This document shows positions 45,565-55,256 of a DNA stretch of 64,000 nt, piece after piece; position 1 is the first letter of the stretch; every line of letters begins with the position of its first letter. The stretch is from Leptospira wolbachii serovar Codice str. CDC (GTDB lineage: Bacteria; Spirochaetota; Leptospiria; Leptospirales; Leptospiraceae). The DNA lies in the NCBI RefSeq assembly GCF_000332515.2, contig NZ_AOGZ02000013.1, positions 124,001 to 188,000 on the forward strand. Reading direction: 5' to 3'. The notes under the pieces were generated by a model. It did not search any database, had not been told where the DNA came from, and saw only the letters and a list, made by a program, of their open reading frames with translations. The translations under genes were made by a program, and so were the position numbers.

Positions 45565-46841
45565 ATATGTTCTGCCATTAGATATGTTAAACCGTATGAA
45601 CCAACCATTACGGTGAATAAAAAACTAAACCAAAAGAATACCAACCGTGTTTGTAGTATTCCATATACCCCTGATTCAAAATTCCGATTGGGCAAACGAA
45701 CCAAAGGTAATACTTTGTTAAGTGCGATGAAAAAGAAAATGGCTCCAACGATGGGGAACAAAAACAACAAGAACATTTTTTGTTTGATCGCAATCTCTAT
45801 AACTTTTAAATCCAAAACAAAAACAGGAGATAAAGGAAATACGAATGCTACAAGCAGTGCTAACAAATACATATACAATGCTTTATGGCTAAGGGAAGAT
45901 TTTTCTAGAATCTGAGAGATGTTCCTTTTCCCTGCATCCATCCGTAAAATCCCCATTGATAGAAAAACCAATAGTTTCACAAGGACCGTTGTTGTTAACA
46001 GAAAGTAAAACACATCATCAGATACATCTAACCACAAAAATAAAGTGAGCATCCCTGTATGGAAAAGTGCCACCTTAGCTGAAATCCGACGAATGTCTTC
46101 TCGTGAAAAAAGAATTAAGGTAGAATATAGGATGGTTAAAACACCGATAAAAAGTATTCCATTGGCTGCGTTAATCACATGCGGATTGATCTCGCGTTCT
46201 AACTGTATCAGAGGACGTAAAGCAAGAACCACACTTACTGGTACAAAAGAGGCGATTAAAGAAGAAATTTGACTTGGACTCTCCGCATAAGTATCTCCCA
46301 CCCAAAAGTGATTGGGAACAAGTCCCAACTTTCCGCTGTAACCGTAAACGGTAAGCAGGATTCCTGTTTCAATCAAAAGCCCACTTTGACCAACTAACCC
46401 TTGCTTTAGGGAAACAAAATCTAAATTTTCCAATGGAGTAGAAGCAAACAAAAGAATTACAATTCCTAAGAATGCAAGTCCAAGAGCATAGGAATTGATT
46501 AGCAAAAACTTCCAACCAACATGAAAAGAACGTTCTGTACCACTAGAGGAAATAAGCAATGCCCCAAAAAGCGTAGATGCTTCAATCAAGATCCACTTAA
46601 GAACAATATTATCAGTAAACCAGGAGTAAAACAAAGAACCAAAAAAACAAATCTTCAAAATGCTCCATAACCAAATCCGAGTTTGTCCTTTCGTCGGCGC
46701 CAAAACGGAAACAAAAAAATAACAAGGAAAGCCAAAACTCCAGAAAAATAAAACAGCTGCGCCATCATAGTTTTCTCTCCTTCGTATGCATGTGAGGAGA
46801 GAGTTGCAAAATTCCCCCAGAAACAATAACAAGAATGGCAT
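45552..46841 (-). CDS. Ehr complex membrane subunit, HyfF/NuoN-like antiporter protein
   Basis: The 429-residue polytopic protein has the antiporter-like core: WILIEASTLFGALLI (TM5 Glu), YSGKLGLVPNHFWV (TM7 Lys) and a following ESPSQISSLIASFVPVSV. The ATG at 46841 gives a first helix MPFLLLFLGEFCNSLLT and overlaps the HyfE-like gene by 77 bases; a TTG at 46862 is also possible. An ATGATG near 46770 lies in the wrong frame and stops after 37 codons. It is expected to take part in proton or ion translocation. Confidence 0.85.
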   Translation of the reverse strand: MPFLLLFLGEFCNSLLTCIRRRENYDGAAVLFFWSFGFPCYFFVSVLAPTKGQTRIWLWSILKICFFGSLFYSWFTDNIVLKWILIEASTLFGALLISSSGTERSFHVGWKFLLINSYALGLAFLGIVILLFASTPLENLDFVSLKQGLVGQSGLLIETGILLTVYGYSGKLGLVPNHFWVGDTYAESPSQISSLIASFVPVSVVLALRPLIQLEREINPHVINAANGILFIGVLTILYSTLILFSREDIRRISAKVALFHTGMLTLFLWLDVSDDVFYFLLTTTVLVKLLVFLSMGILRMDAGKRNISQILEKSSLSHKALYMYLLALLVAFVFPLSPVFVLDLKVIEIAIKQKMFLLFLFPIVGAIFFFIALNKVLPLVRLPNRNFESGVYGILQTRLVFFWFSFLFTVMVGSYGLTYLMAEHIWKR

Positions 46842-47376
46842 CCAAAAAGGACCCAAACTCAAGGCCCACCGGTAGACCTTTGTCTAAAACCATAGTCAAA
46901 ACAAAAATTCCGTTTTCAAAAACACAAAACCCCGCAATAAGAGCAAGCCAGTTTCGCCTAACAACAAAACAGAGTATACCCACATACACGAGTAAAATCA
47001 CATAAATGAGTCCAATTTTATGAACAGGAATCGAAAGAACGGACACACCTTCAGTAATCTTAACTGCTAAAACCAAACCGAGTACCATAAATAACAAGGT
47101 GGCAAGGTATCCAAAACGAGGGGCTGTACTTTCATTCATCTTGGATTTATTTGCTGTCCAATTCAAAACCCAAGGAGTTAAGATTCCCTTAAACAAAACA
47201 ACCATCACGATTAGTGAGATGGCATGTTTCCAATCTCCTTCATGCGTTTGTAAAACAGGGAAAACCAAAAGGAACCCTTGAGCGCTTAGAAAAAAAATAA
47301 TACGACTCAACCGGTTTTCTACCAAGACCACAACACCGGTGAGTAACAATAATAAATAGATAAAATCGTATATCAT
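46765..47376 (-). CDS. Ehr complex membrane subunit, HyfE-like
   Basis: The 203-residue protein has about six membrane segments and matches HyfE (a NuoK-related subunit): LLLLTGVVVLVENRL at the start, ISLIVMVVLFKGILTPWVLNW in the middle, and NGIFVLTMVLDKGLPVGLEFGS with a buried Glu. It lies eight bases after the HyfC-like gene and overlaps the HyfF-like gene. Confidence 0.85.
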   Translation of the reverse strand: MIYDFIYLLLLLTGVVVLVENRLSRIIFFLSAQGFLLVFPVLQTHEGDWKHAISLIVMVVLFKGILTPWVLNWTANKSKMNESTAPRFGYLATLLFMVLGLVLAVKITEGVSVLSIPVHKIGLIYVILLVYVGILCFVVRRNWLALIAGFCVFENGIFVLTMVLDKGLPVGLEFGSFLDAILVIVSGGILQLSPHMHTKERKL

Positions 47377-47384
47377 AATAACCC

Positions 47385-48263
47385 TTAAGACAGTTTAACT
47401 AAAGTGCCTAATATTAAAATCGCAATGAATGTTAAGCCCATAAACTCAGGGATCCAAGTCCATTTCCTGCGAACACTATTTGACTCCCAAAACCCTAGGA
47501 TGATCGCGAGGAGTATGACCATCGGTGCAATCATCAGCTCTCTTGCAAAACTATCCAAAACGTCATTTTTAAATAACTTAGAATGTTCAAGTGCCAACTT
47601 CACAAGAAAAACAAGTAGTGTAGACAGTTTGATAGAGCTGGCTAAATCAAAAATTCCTAACTGTTTTCCCGAAGCTTCCAGAATCATTGCCTCGTGAACC
47701 ATTGTTAGCTCCAAGTGAGTTCTTGGATCATCAAATGGTGGTTTTGCGAGCTCAGCAAGAATTGCAATAAAGGCTAAAGAAAGAAAGAGTAAACCGATAA
47801 GGGCCCCTTGTGGACTTACTGAAATTTCGATATGGGACTGTGCCGCTAGAATCATCAAAATAAAAGTGGGTTCGACCATGACCGAAAGTAAAATCTCTCT
47901 TCCAGAAGCCATCCCTCCAAAAGAAGAAGCCCCTTCCATCGCAAAACTCACGTATGCGAACCGGTAAAGAGCAAGGAAAAATGGAATGAGAATAAATGGA
48001 GCCCACTCAAACAATACCACACTCCAAATCATCAGAGCCGAAAACAATGCCACCCTCGGTGCCAAATGTGTAAAATCGGAAATGTTTGTATGCGAAATTG
48101 GATTTTTTCTTAGCGATTTGTCCACTTCCCAAAAAAACTGAAGTAATTTTGGGCCACGCCGTCCTTGAGCATAGGCACGAACTTTCCGTATAATACCCGT
48201 TAAGAGAAAAGGCATCACAACAAAAAGAATAACTAGATAAAAATAATACAAAAATGAATTCAT
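47385..48263 (-). CDS. Ehr complex membrane subunit, HyfC/NuoH-like
   Basis: The 292-residue protein is NuoH/HycD-like: IRKVRAYAQGRRGP, KNPISHTNISDFTHLAP, the Glu-rich loop region ELAKPPFDDPRTHLELTMVHEAM and LEASGKQLGIFDLAS. In complex I this subunit joins the membrane arm to the redox module and forms the quinone site. The conserved loop residues are present even though the redox subunits have lost their cofactors. The start directly abuts the HyfB-like stop. Confidence 0.9.
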   Translation of the reverse strand: MNSFLYYFYLVILFVVMPFLLTGIIRKVRAYAQGRRGPKLLQFFWEVDKSLRKNPISHTNISDFTHLAPRVALFSALMIWSVVLFEWAPFILIPFFLALYRFAYVSFAMEGASSFGGMASGREILLSVMVEPTFILMILAAQSHIEISVSPQGALIGLLFLSLAFIAILAELAKPPFDDPRTHLELTMVHEAMILEASGKQLGIFDLASSIKLSTLLVFLVKLALEHSKLFKNDVLDSFARELMIAPMVILLAIILGFWESNSVRRKWTWIPEFMGLTFIAILILGTLVKLS

Positions 48264-50009
48264 CTACAAACCTCCGAAGTCACCCAAAATAAGCAGTGAA
48301 AAAATGAAGATCAGAAACATAGAAGAGATCGCCAGGTATTTACTAACGTCCTCTTCCTTGGGATGATTTGTTGCTGACATAAATCTCGTACCCAATCTAA
48401 AAAAGGAAGTAATTCCTCTTATTAGAAAGGAATCCACTTTTGACTCGCCGGTTTTACTTAAAAAATATCGACCAAGCGAATTCCTTAGTGGTAGAGAGAA
48501 TACAGAGGTCGGTATGGAAAGTTCATGACCACTGTAACCCCCTCCACAATCCCAGTTTTTTGTTTTTGGTTTTCCGAATCGTTTTAATTGATAATGATCA
48601 TACAAACGGAAAATAAAAACAGCACCAACAGTGACGTATGATACCAATGCTAAAGTCCAAAACCAATCCGCTAACTGCGGATCCACAAAAGGACTTAACA
48701 TTGGCAAACGAACAAAGTAAGGCAAAACTAAAGGAAAGATAAAAATCACTAAAGCCAAACTAAACAAAGATATGGTTACCCATCGTCTCTTTTGCTCCCC
48801 AAAAGGTTGAATATTAATGTCTTTACCCGGAGTAGACAAAAACAAACTCATAAACAATTTGATATGAGTGAATCCACCAAGGACAATTCCAAAGAAGATA
48901 AATATCATAGAAGGCAAAAGGAAAACCGAACGACCGATGGGCATATCTAAGATGCGAGCATTCAGATAAAAGTATGTTGCTTCAGAAACAAATCCCAGAG
49001 TTCCAGGTAGGACCGCATAACTAAATGTACCTGCTCCAAGTAACAGTGGAGAAATTCCGAGTAATCTACCAATCCCCTTTAGTTCATCGCTGGAACTTGA
49101 ATTTTTGAGTCTTGCCACCATACCGATTGAGAACAACTGAAATGTTTTTGAAAAGGAATGGTGAAATAAACTTAAGAAAAACAAAATTCGAAAAGAATTA
49201 CTCAGATTCATAAGCTCAGCATCAACAGAAAATTGAAACATACCTGCTATGATCAAACATAACCATAAAAAATTAATCGATTCAACGGAACTATAAGCCA
49301 ATGATATTTTCGGATCTTTGTGAAAGAAACTGGTGATACCACCAAAAAAAATTCCAAGTGCTGCCAGTGGAAACAAAACCTGGTAAATAATAGGATCCAA
49401 TTGGTTCGGAAGGACATACCTGTAAAATAGTAAAAGCGGGAATACTTCCAACACACCGGCAAAAGCTCCCAGTGCATGTGACGGACCACCCTCATTCACT
49501 TTAGGGATCCACAAATGAAACCCAGAAAATCCCGATTTAATCAATAGACCAACAAGAAGTAATATGATACCCACGTTGTCCCCATCGGGTAATATCACCC
49601 AGGCGGACAAAAAGAGTGCCGAAATTCCAGAAGCAAGAAGTAAGGAACCTAAACTTTCAATTTGTTTTTTTCCAAACTCTGTTCCTGAATAAATCAGAAT
49701 GGTAGAAAAGGAGGTCACTTCCAAAGCAATCGGAAGGATGAGCGACTTACCCGACAAATAACAAACACCGAGGGCTGACCAAAAAATGATATAACCGATG
49801 GTGACTTTGTTTTTTTCCTTTGGCTCATAAGACTGAACCAACATAAAGGATGAAAATCCAATATAAGCCTGAATCACTAACCCAACTAAAATGGGGAAGT
49901 CCACGGACAAAATATCATAATCAGAAAACAAGAATATAGCAAGTGGCGAAAGCGCAGATATACCTACTAGGACAGATCTGAAGATTGAAATTCTTTCATC
50001 TTCTAACAT
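48264..50009 (-). CDS. Ehr complex membrane subunit, HyfB/NuoL-like antiporter protein
   Basis: The 581-residue polytopic protein carries antiporter-family features: LILPIALEVTSFSTILIYSG (TM5 Glu), LLIKSGFSGFHLWIPKVNEGGPSHALGAFAGV (seen as LLIKSGFSGFHLWIP with TM7 Lys, then EGGPSHALGAFAGV), and a C-terminal HyfB-type segment with KTKNWDCGGGYSG. It would pump protons or sodium. It is the first recognised subunit of the unit. Confidence 0.88.
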   Translation of the reverse strand: MLEDERISIFRSVLVGISALSPLAIFLFSDYDILSVDFPILVGLVIQAYIGFSSFMLVQSYEPKEKNKVTIGYIIFWSALGVCYLSGKSLILPIALEVTSFSTILIYSGTEFGKKQIESLGSLLLASGISALFLSAWVILPDGDNVGIILLLVGLLIKSGFSGFHLWIPKVNEGGPSHALGAFAGVLEVFPLLLFYRYVLPNQLDPIIYQVLFPLAALGIFFGGITSFFHKDPKISLAYSSVESINFLWLCLIIAGMFQFSVDAELMNLSNSFRILFFLSLFHHSFSKTFQLFSIGMVARLKNSSSSDELKGIGRLLGISPLLLGAGTFSYAVLPGTLGFVSEATYFYLNARILDMPIGRSVFLLPSMIFIFFGIVLGGFTHIKLFMSLFLSTPGKDINIQPFGEQKRRWVTISLFSLALVIFIFPLVLPYFVRLPMLSPFVDPQLADWFWTLALVSYVTVGAVFIFRLYDHYQLKRFGKPKTKNWDCGGGYSGHELSIPTSVFSLPLRNSLGRYFLSKTGESKVDSFLIRGITSFFRLGTRFMSATNHPKEEDVSKYLAISSMFLIFIFSLLILGDFGGL

Positions 50010-50047
50010 AACTACCTCAAAAATAAAATTTTAAAGAAATAAATGTG

Positions 50048-50332
50048 TTATGTAAAGTTGGGAGGGCCCCGACGATCCGGGAATTTAATAGAAATGATAT
50101 TAGGAGAAATTGTTGCAGAGATGAGAAAAGAATAGGAATGAAAGACTGAGATATAAACCGGAAGAGAGGGAATATAAAGAAAGTTCTCTTCTTCCCCAGG
50201 AGGTTCTTCGAAATTTTTCTCGCAGGTAAAAATTTCTCCAGACTCGGTAAACTCCGCAAGCGTTGTCCACGATTGTGACTTTCCGATGACTAAAACTGAG
50301 AGGAGTAGAATGAAAAATATACGTGCTATCAA
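50048..50332 (-). CDS. Possible small exported protein at head of the Ehr unit
   Basis: A 94-codon frame from a TTG at 50332 encodes a signal-peptide-like N-terminus (MIARIFFILLLSVLVIGKSQ) followed by a polar region with one Cys, an acidic PPGEEE stretch and a hydrophobic segment. No homologue is recognised. It ends 38 bases before the HyfB-like gene on the same strand. The start codon is non-standard with a weak ribosome site, so support is only moderate. If real, the divergent ABC gene must start at the GTG at 50391, outside this frame. Confidence 0.45.
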   Translation of the reverse strand: MIARIFFILLLSVLVIGKSQSWTTLAEFTESGEIFTCEKNFEEPPGEEENFLYIPSLPVYISVFHSYSFLISATISPNIISIKFPDRRGPPNFT

Positions 50333-50390
50333 TCAGTTTTACCTTAATCTTGATATTCTCGACTGTCATATATATGGGAAGTTATTTTTC

Positions 50391-51095
50391 GTGAGCAATG
50401 AAAAAAAAGAATCAGTCTCAAAATCTGCCATCCAAATCCAACATGTAAACAAAACCTTTTACCAAGGTGAGGTAGCCTTCCCTGTTTTGAATGACGTTTC
50501 ATTTGAAATTGAAGAGAAGAAACTAGTTACCTTAATGGGACCCTCAGGCAGTGGAAAGTCAACACTACTGAACATTCTCTCTGCGATTGAATCAGCAAAT
50601 TCAGGACAAATCACTGTATTTGGAAACAAACTCTTTGGTGCGAATGAAAAAGAACTTACCATTTATAGACGAAAAACAATTGGGATCGTCTTTCAGTTTT
50701 TTCATTTATTTCCCTATCTTTCAGCGATAGACAATGTTTCTTTACCATTATATCTTTCCGGTATCTCAAAATCCGTTGCCGAAGCCAAAGCAAAGGAAGC
50801 CCTTTCACTTGTTGGCCTAAGTCACAGAAAAGATTTCACTCCCAAAGAAATGTCTGGCGGTGAAAAACAAAGGGTGTCAATTGCAAGAGCCATCGTCCAC
50901 CAACCAAAACTAATCCTTGCGGATGAACCTACCGGAAACCTAGACTCTGGGTCTTCTGAAATGATTATGAAACTATTCAATAGATGTGTCAAAGAATTGG
51001 GTATATCAGTATTTCTAGTTACCCATAATGAACAAATTGGAGAATCAGGTGATATTAACTTGCGAATGTTAGATGGCAAAATTCAAAACAAATGA
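50391..51095 (+). CDS. ABC transporter ATP-binding protein (LolD/MacB type)
   Basis: The 234-residue ATPase has Walker A MGPSGSGKST, Q-loop VFQFFHLFPYLSAIDNV, signature MSGGEKQRVSIARA, Walker B LILADEPTGNLD and the H-loop His in VTHN. It belongs to the LolD/MacB/FtsE-like class that pairs with FtsX-type permeases for lipoprotein or small-molecule export. The GTG at 50391 is chosen over ATGs at 50286 and 50310, which would add residues unlike the family and overlap the divergent small gene. It overlaps the permease gene by four bases. Confidence 0.92.
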   Translation: MSNEKKESVSKSAIQIQHVNKTFYQGEVAFPVLNDVSFEIEEKKLVTLMGPSGSGKSTLLNILSAIESANSGQITVFGNKLFGANEKELTIYRRKTIGIVFQFFHLFPYLSAIDNVSLPLYLSGISKSVAEAKAKEALSLVGLSHRKDFTPKEMSGGEKQRVSIARAIVHQPKLILADEPTGNLDSGSSEMIMKLFNRCVKELGISVFLVTHNEQIGESGDINLRMLDGKIQNK

Positions 51096-53554
51096 AGTTT
51101 GTTTATTATTTATTTATATTCGGATATTTCAAAGATAACCTTCCTAAGACATTATTATCTATCACGGGGATCAGCTTAGGAATTGCTTTATTTGTAAGCA
51201 CTCAGATCAATTCCTGGAGGGCTGAACAAAGTGTTCTTGACCAAATGATAGGATATTCTTCTGAAAAATTTATAGGAAGGTATGTAGCAAACAATCAAAA
51301 CCAAGGAGCAAAAGACAGTTTTCTGGAAGAAGTTGAGTCTCACATACCAGAAAATATACGATTAGAGCCAGAATTCCAAACGAAAGGTACCTTCAGCTTA
51401 ACAAAGGACCAAATACAGAGCATTCCCGTCATCGGAAAAGACATTCTTTTGTCTTCTCAGATAATGCCACTATCGAAAGAAGGAAAAGGCCAAATACCAA
51501 AATATTTTATAAGCCAATCCCTTTCAGAAAAACTACAACTCCAAACAAACAAAACGAATTTATCAATCTGTGAAAAAGAAATTTCGATACAAGAAGAGGA
51601 TTTTCAAATCATTCCAACAGAAGGTATCTTTTTGGTAATGGATATAACAAGGCTTCAGTCCTTATGTAATCAAAAAAATCAAATTACTTCTATATGGTTA
51701 ATTCACGATGAAAATTCTGGTGCAAAGTCTTCACTCGAAAATACAAAGTCTCCAGATTGGATCTATGAATCGAAGGAACTTATACTCGAACGCGCAGGTA
51801 TTGCACTAGGTTCACTGAAAATTAACCTAACTATTGTTTCATTAGTATCAGTACTTATTTCATTTTTTATGGTTTCCAATATGTTTACGGGACTCTATCT
51901 ATCGAGAAAACGTGAATTTGGCATTCTGTTATCCATCGGGACAAACAAAACCAGTAATTTCCTATTATTTTTGGTCCAAGCTATTGTCATCGGAGCATTG
52001 GGAGGTATTGTCGGAATACTGTTTGGAATTTTTATTGCCAACACAAACTTTCTAACAACCGTTAACACAATCACTGATATCAACCAAATTCGTTCTTATC
52101 GTCAAATACCAATATCCATTATAATATCAGGATTCTTCATTTCTGTTCTTGGATCCATTTTAGCGTCAATATATAACTCATACAAAACTTTCCAAATACT
52201 CCCCATTGATCTGATCCGAGAAAGAGATGTTTCGAAGTCAATTTTCCTTCTTGGGCTTTCTAATCAGAAAACCTTCATTCTCTCAACTTTATTCATCATT
52301 GTGGGAACGGCCATCGGCCTGATTAGTTTTGCAAAACAGATTTTACCAGGAATGTTGGGAGTTGGCCTTGTCATCCTTGGATTTGTAATGCTTAATTTTC
52401 TTTGCATACCATATCTAATTCAATTATTGGATAAATTACTTTCAAGATTTCATTTTCCTCCTGCGGCCGAAATTGGATTAAAAGAAATAGGAATCGAACC
52501 CTGGAAACATGGCCTCACTGCTTCTACAATAATGTTATCTACTTCTCTAGTTTTCACTCTCACGAGTTTAACCAATAGTTACGAAAGGTCCTTGATTCGG
52601 TGGGTGGATGGCGAAAACAAATCAGATTACTCTCTTATTAATGAAAAAAAGCTGAACTCAGGGGAACCCGGAGTTCCCGTTTCCCTTTTTGAAACCTTGT
52701 CCACGGATCCACACTTTTCCTCTGTTGAACCTTTCTACATTGATTCAAAATTTATTGTAAATGGGAAATATTACACCTTACATGTGTTCAATTTCACAAG
52801 TAACTATAATAAAAATGATCTAATTGTTTCAAAGAATTTATGTTTTTTAGATCAAATCTGTAAAGGAAATTCTATCACGATCAATACAGAATTGAATTCC
52901 AGAGTTTCCATGAATATTCAGGATGAAAAAGATCACTTTTTCTCAGAAAGAGGAACCATCATGATGGATTATTCCTACTTTCAGAAAAACTTTAAGATAA
53001 AGTATCTAAACTCGATACGGATTACCAAAAACAAAAAACTTTCAGAAAAAGAAACAACAGACTTACTGCAAAATATAACAAAGAATTTTGACTTAAAATA
53101 TATTAACCAAACAGAATTAAAGAAATTGTACATGGAAGGAATGAACCAAGTTTTTTCTATATTAGATACTCTAAAGATTTCAGCACTGATCATTTCCATT
53201 CTTGCTCTTACCACATCTCTCGTATATTTCATAAGAGAAAAATCACAACTGTTAGCAGGACTAAGAGCAATAGGAATGGATTCATTTCAGATGTTCCAAA
53301 TGATTTACTGCCAAGCATTATTTCTCGTATCTTTTGGCATTTTTTCCGGAATCCTTAATAGCCTCATCTTATCGCCAATTGTTATTTTTGGAATCAATCG
53401 AAATGCTTTTGGATGGATCCTCGATTTCCAATACCCACTCTCTCTTGTAGTAAAACTCCCGATACTAATTCCCTTAATCACATTTTTCATTTGTCTTGTT
53501 CCGTTCTCTTTCCTAAAACAGATGAAAATTTCGAAGGAATTGAAATATGAATAA
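51092..53554 (+). CDS. FtsX-like ABC transporter permease
   Basis: The 820-residue protein starts with one membrane segment (TLLSITGISLGIALFVST), a long periplasmic-type region (about 35-245) and a first FtsX block (VSVLISFFMVSNMFTGLYLSRKREFGILLSIG). A second half repeats the plan with a periplasmic domain at 495-680 and the block SLVYFIREKSQLLAGLRAIGMDSFQM. The double FtsX architecture is usual for long MacB-like permeases. With the preceding ATPase it probably extracts or exports an envelope substrate. Confidence 0.9.
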   Translation: MKFVYYLFIFGYFKDNLPKTLLSITGISLGIALFVSTQINSWRAEQSVLDQMIGYSSEKFIGRYVANNQNQGAKDSFLEEVESHIPENIRLEPEFQTKGTFSLTKDQIQSIPVIGKDILLSSQIMPLSKEGKGQIPKYFISQSLSEKLQLQTNKTNLSICEKEISIQEEDFQIIPTEGIFLVMDITRLQSLCNQKNQITSIWLIHDENSGAKSSLENTKSPDWIYESKELILERAGIALGSLKINLTIVSLVSVLISFFMVSNMFTGLYLSRKREFGILLSIGTNKTSNFLLFLVQAIVIGALGGIVGILFGIFIANTNFLTTVNTITDINQIRSYRQIPISIIISGFFISVLGSILASIYNSYKTFQILPIDLIRERDVSKSIFLLGLSNQKTFILSTLFIIVGTAIGLISFAKQILPGMLGVGLVILGFVMLNFLCIPYLIQLLDKLLSRFHFPPAAEIGLKEIGIEPWKHGLTASTIMLSTSLVFTLTSLTNSYERSLIRWVDGENKSDYSLINEKKLNSGEPGVPVSLFETLSTDPHFSSVEPFYIDSKFIVNGKYYTLHVFNFTSNYNKNDLIVSKNLCFLDQICKGNSITINTELNSRVSMNIQDEKDHFFSERGTIMMDYSYFQKNFKIKYLNSIRITKNKKLSEKETTDLLQNITKNFDLKYINQTELKKLYMEGMNQVFSILDTLKISALIISILALTTSLVYFIREKSQLLAGLRAIGMDSFQMFQMIYCQALFLVSFGIFSGILNSLILSPIVIFGINRNAFGWILDFQYPLSLVVKLPILIPLITFFICLVPFSFLKQMKISKELKYE

Positions 53555-53591
53555 TTCTTTACCGAAAAAGTGCTAATGGTAATTTCTATTC

Positions 53592-54500
53592 ATGGCTGGA
53601 AGTATCAAAATTTGTTTGGAACTCGCAGAGATGATTCGGAAAGAGAATCTCGAATCTAGAGAAAAAATCCCGACTTCAGATACACATTTACGGATCTGGT
53701 CCTCCCAACTTTCTAGAACAGAAGAAGAACTCCGGAAGTTACTTACCGCACTTAGAGACTGCCACTACATTTTCATTGTATCAGTAGTTGCTCCTGACCA
53801 AAATTTATTTGTCTATGGAGAAGATGCTTACGTTTTTGCAGAACCGTTCATTTTAAACGAATTAAAAAAACATTCAGAAGAAACGCTGGAAAAACTTTAC
53901 GAAGCGAGTAATTACAAAAGAAAATCAGCTTTCCAAATCACACGTGAACTGTTTCCGAAAATCAAAGAGTTCAACAACACACCTTTAGGTCGATCCATCA
54001 ATGTTTCGGTAATGCTTGAAGAATTTCAAAGGATGCTTACTGCCCAAAGTTATGAATATACAGACCAATGGCGAAGAAACAGACTCCAGGAAATTTTTAA
54101 AGACGAAGTAATTGCAGCAGAAGAGTTAGCGAATGCAGCTTCGGTTCGAGAATTCGATTCAACAAAACGTGCTGTAGACCAATTAAAGGAACAAGGCCCC
54201 AAAGAAAAGGTTGATCAAAACTGGGTCAAAGCAAAAGAAAATTTTTCCACTGAATTTTTATTACGAGTTCACTTTAGAAAATACGAATTTGATGTTGTAA
54301 AAAAATTAATCCAATCGGGGAAATTGAAAGAGGAAAAGGATATTAAATATGTTCGTGATACTCTACAATTAATGGAAAATAGAATGGAACAAGACAATCT
54401 TTTGAAGAGATATTCTACCGAAATGATTGAACTTAGAAGATATGCCCAAGCAAAACTAAATTTGCTCAGGCAAAGTGTCGGATCGAAACAAGAAAACTAA
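53592..54500 (+). CDS. Conserved-looking hypothetical cytoplasmic protein
   Basis: The 302-residue protein is not recognised. It has no signal peptide or membrane segment. The N-terminal part (1-100) is mixed alpha/beta with LRDCHYIFIVSVVAPDQN and a helical start resembling a small winged-helix region (SSQLSRTEEELRKLLTALRD). The C-terminal part (150-300) is helical and coiled-coil-rich. It starts 37 bases after the FtsX gene and may be in the same transcript. It is convergent with the following membrane protein gene, with only three bases between stops. Confidence 0.75.
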   Translation: MAGSIKICLELAEMIRKENLESREKIPTSDTHLRIWSSQLSRTEEELRKLLTALRDCHYIFIVSVVAPDQNLFVYGEDAYVFAEPFILNELKKHSEETLEKLYEASNYKRKSAFQITRELFPKIKEFNNTPLGRSINVSVMLEEFQRMLTAQSYEYTDQWRRNRLQEIFKDEVIAAEELANAASVREFDSTKRAVDQLKEQGPKEKVDQNWVKAKENFSTEFLLRVHFRKYEFDVVKKLIQSGKLKEEKDIKYVRDTLQLMENRMEQDNLLKRYSTEMIELRRYAQAKLNLLRQSVGSKQEN

Positions 54501-54503
54501 GAA

Positions 54504-55256
54504 TTAATTTTTAAGCCAACCTGACTTATCTAACTGAATGTAAACCTGAAAGAAAAACACCACCAAACTTATAAAAATCATTCTTCTTTTTAAGGAAAAC
54601 TGACTAATTGTATGATTCTGTTTTTCGGGTAAATACAAAAGGTAAATAATTAAATTTACATTAAAAAACAAACCCAAAAATTCATTTGAAAGGATGGGAA
54701 ACTTTTCCTTAACTACCGGAGTATAAGTTGCAATCAAAACCAAAATACTTGGCAAAAAGTAGAATGGAGTTTTGGCATTCCACAATCTATCTTCGGTGAG
54801 ATCGGTGACTCGTTTGAGTCCCGTTTCTTTTTCAAGAATTACAACTAAGTCTTCCTGTTGTTCAATATTCACAAGAGGATAAATTTTTTCTTTTGTTTCC
54901 AATACAATACGATTGTATCCACGAAATTTATCTGTTGTGATTTGTTCTAAATCTTTAATCCGGATGGTGGCACAATTTCCATTAGCATCAAATTGTTTTA
55001 GCGATCCACCTTCGAGTTCAATTCTTCCGGAAGAAAGCATCTCTACTTGTTTTAGAAAATTTTTCCTTAAAAACCAAAAGAACAGTGCTAACAAAGGAAG
55101 AAAAATTGTGAAAAATTGTACTCTACCCGCAGGAGGCACCTGCAAGCTGTTATACGAAACAAAAACAACAAATAAAGAAATAACAGTCCATGTTCTTTTT
55201 AATAACTTATTTCTAAATAAATTTACATCATATAGAAATGTTTTTTGTATGCTCAT
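54504..55256 (-). CDS. Hypothetical membrane protein with a PH-like cytoplasmic region
   Basis: The 250-residue protein has two N-terminal membrane segments (residues 22-38 and 45-63), a soluble middle (70-155) with short beta strands (SSGRIELEGGSLKQFD, CATIRIKDLEQITTD, RIVLETKEKIYPLV) that recalls bacterial PH-like domains, and three C-terminal membrane segments. Its ATG is adjacent to the pyrE stop, so it is co-transcribed with pyrE. Function is unknown. Confidence 0.72.
   Translation of the reverse strand: MSIQKTFLYDVNLFRNKLLKRTWTVISLFVVFVSYNSLQVPPAGRVQFFTIFLPLLALFFWFLRKNFLKQVEMLSSGRIELEGGSLKQFDANGNCATIRIKDLEQITTDKFRGYNRIVLETKEKIYPLVNIEQQEDLVVILEKETGLKRVTDLTEDRLWNAKTPFYFLPSILVLIATYTPVVKEKFPILSNEFLGLFFNVNLIIYLLYLPEKQNHTISQFSLKRRMIFISLVVFFFQVYIQLDKSGWLKN

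Noticed and set aside
46660..46772. ATGATG start near 46770 for the HyfF-like gene
   Set aside because: That frame ends after 37 codons and is not the frame of the membrane protein. The upstream overlapping start gives a proper first helix.
43319..50009. Functional formate hydrogenlyase or hydrogenase-4 operon
   Set aside because: The subunit set matches, but the NiFe and N2-type cysteines are absent and no hydrogenase maturation gene is nearby.
50286..50390. ATG starts at 50286 or 50310 for the ABC ATPase, the latter with an AGGAG site
   Set aside because: The added residues are unlike the family, and the AGGAG sequence is the complement of leucine/serine codons in the opposing small exported protein.
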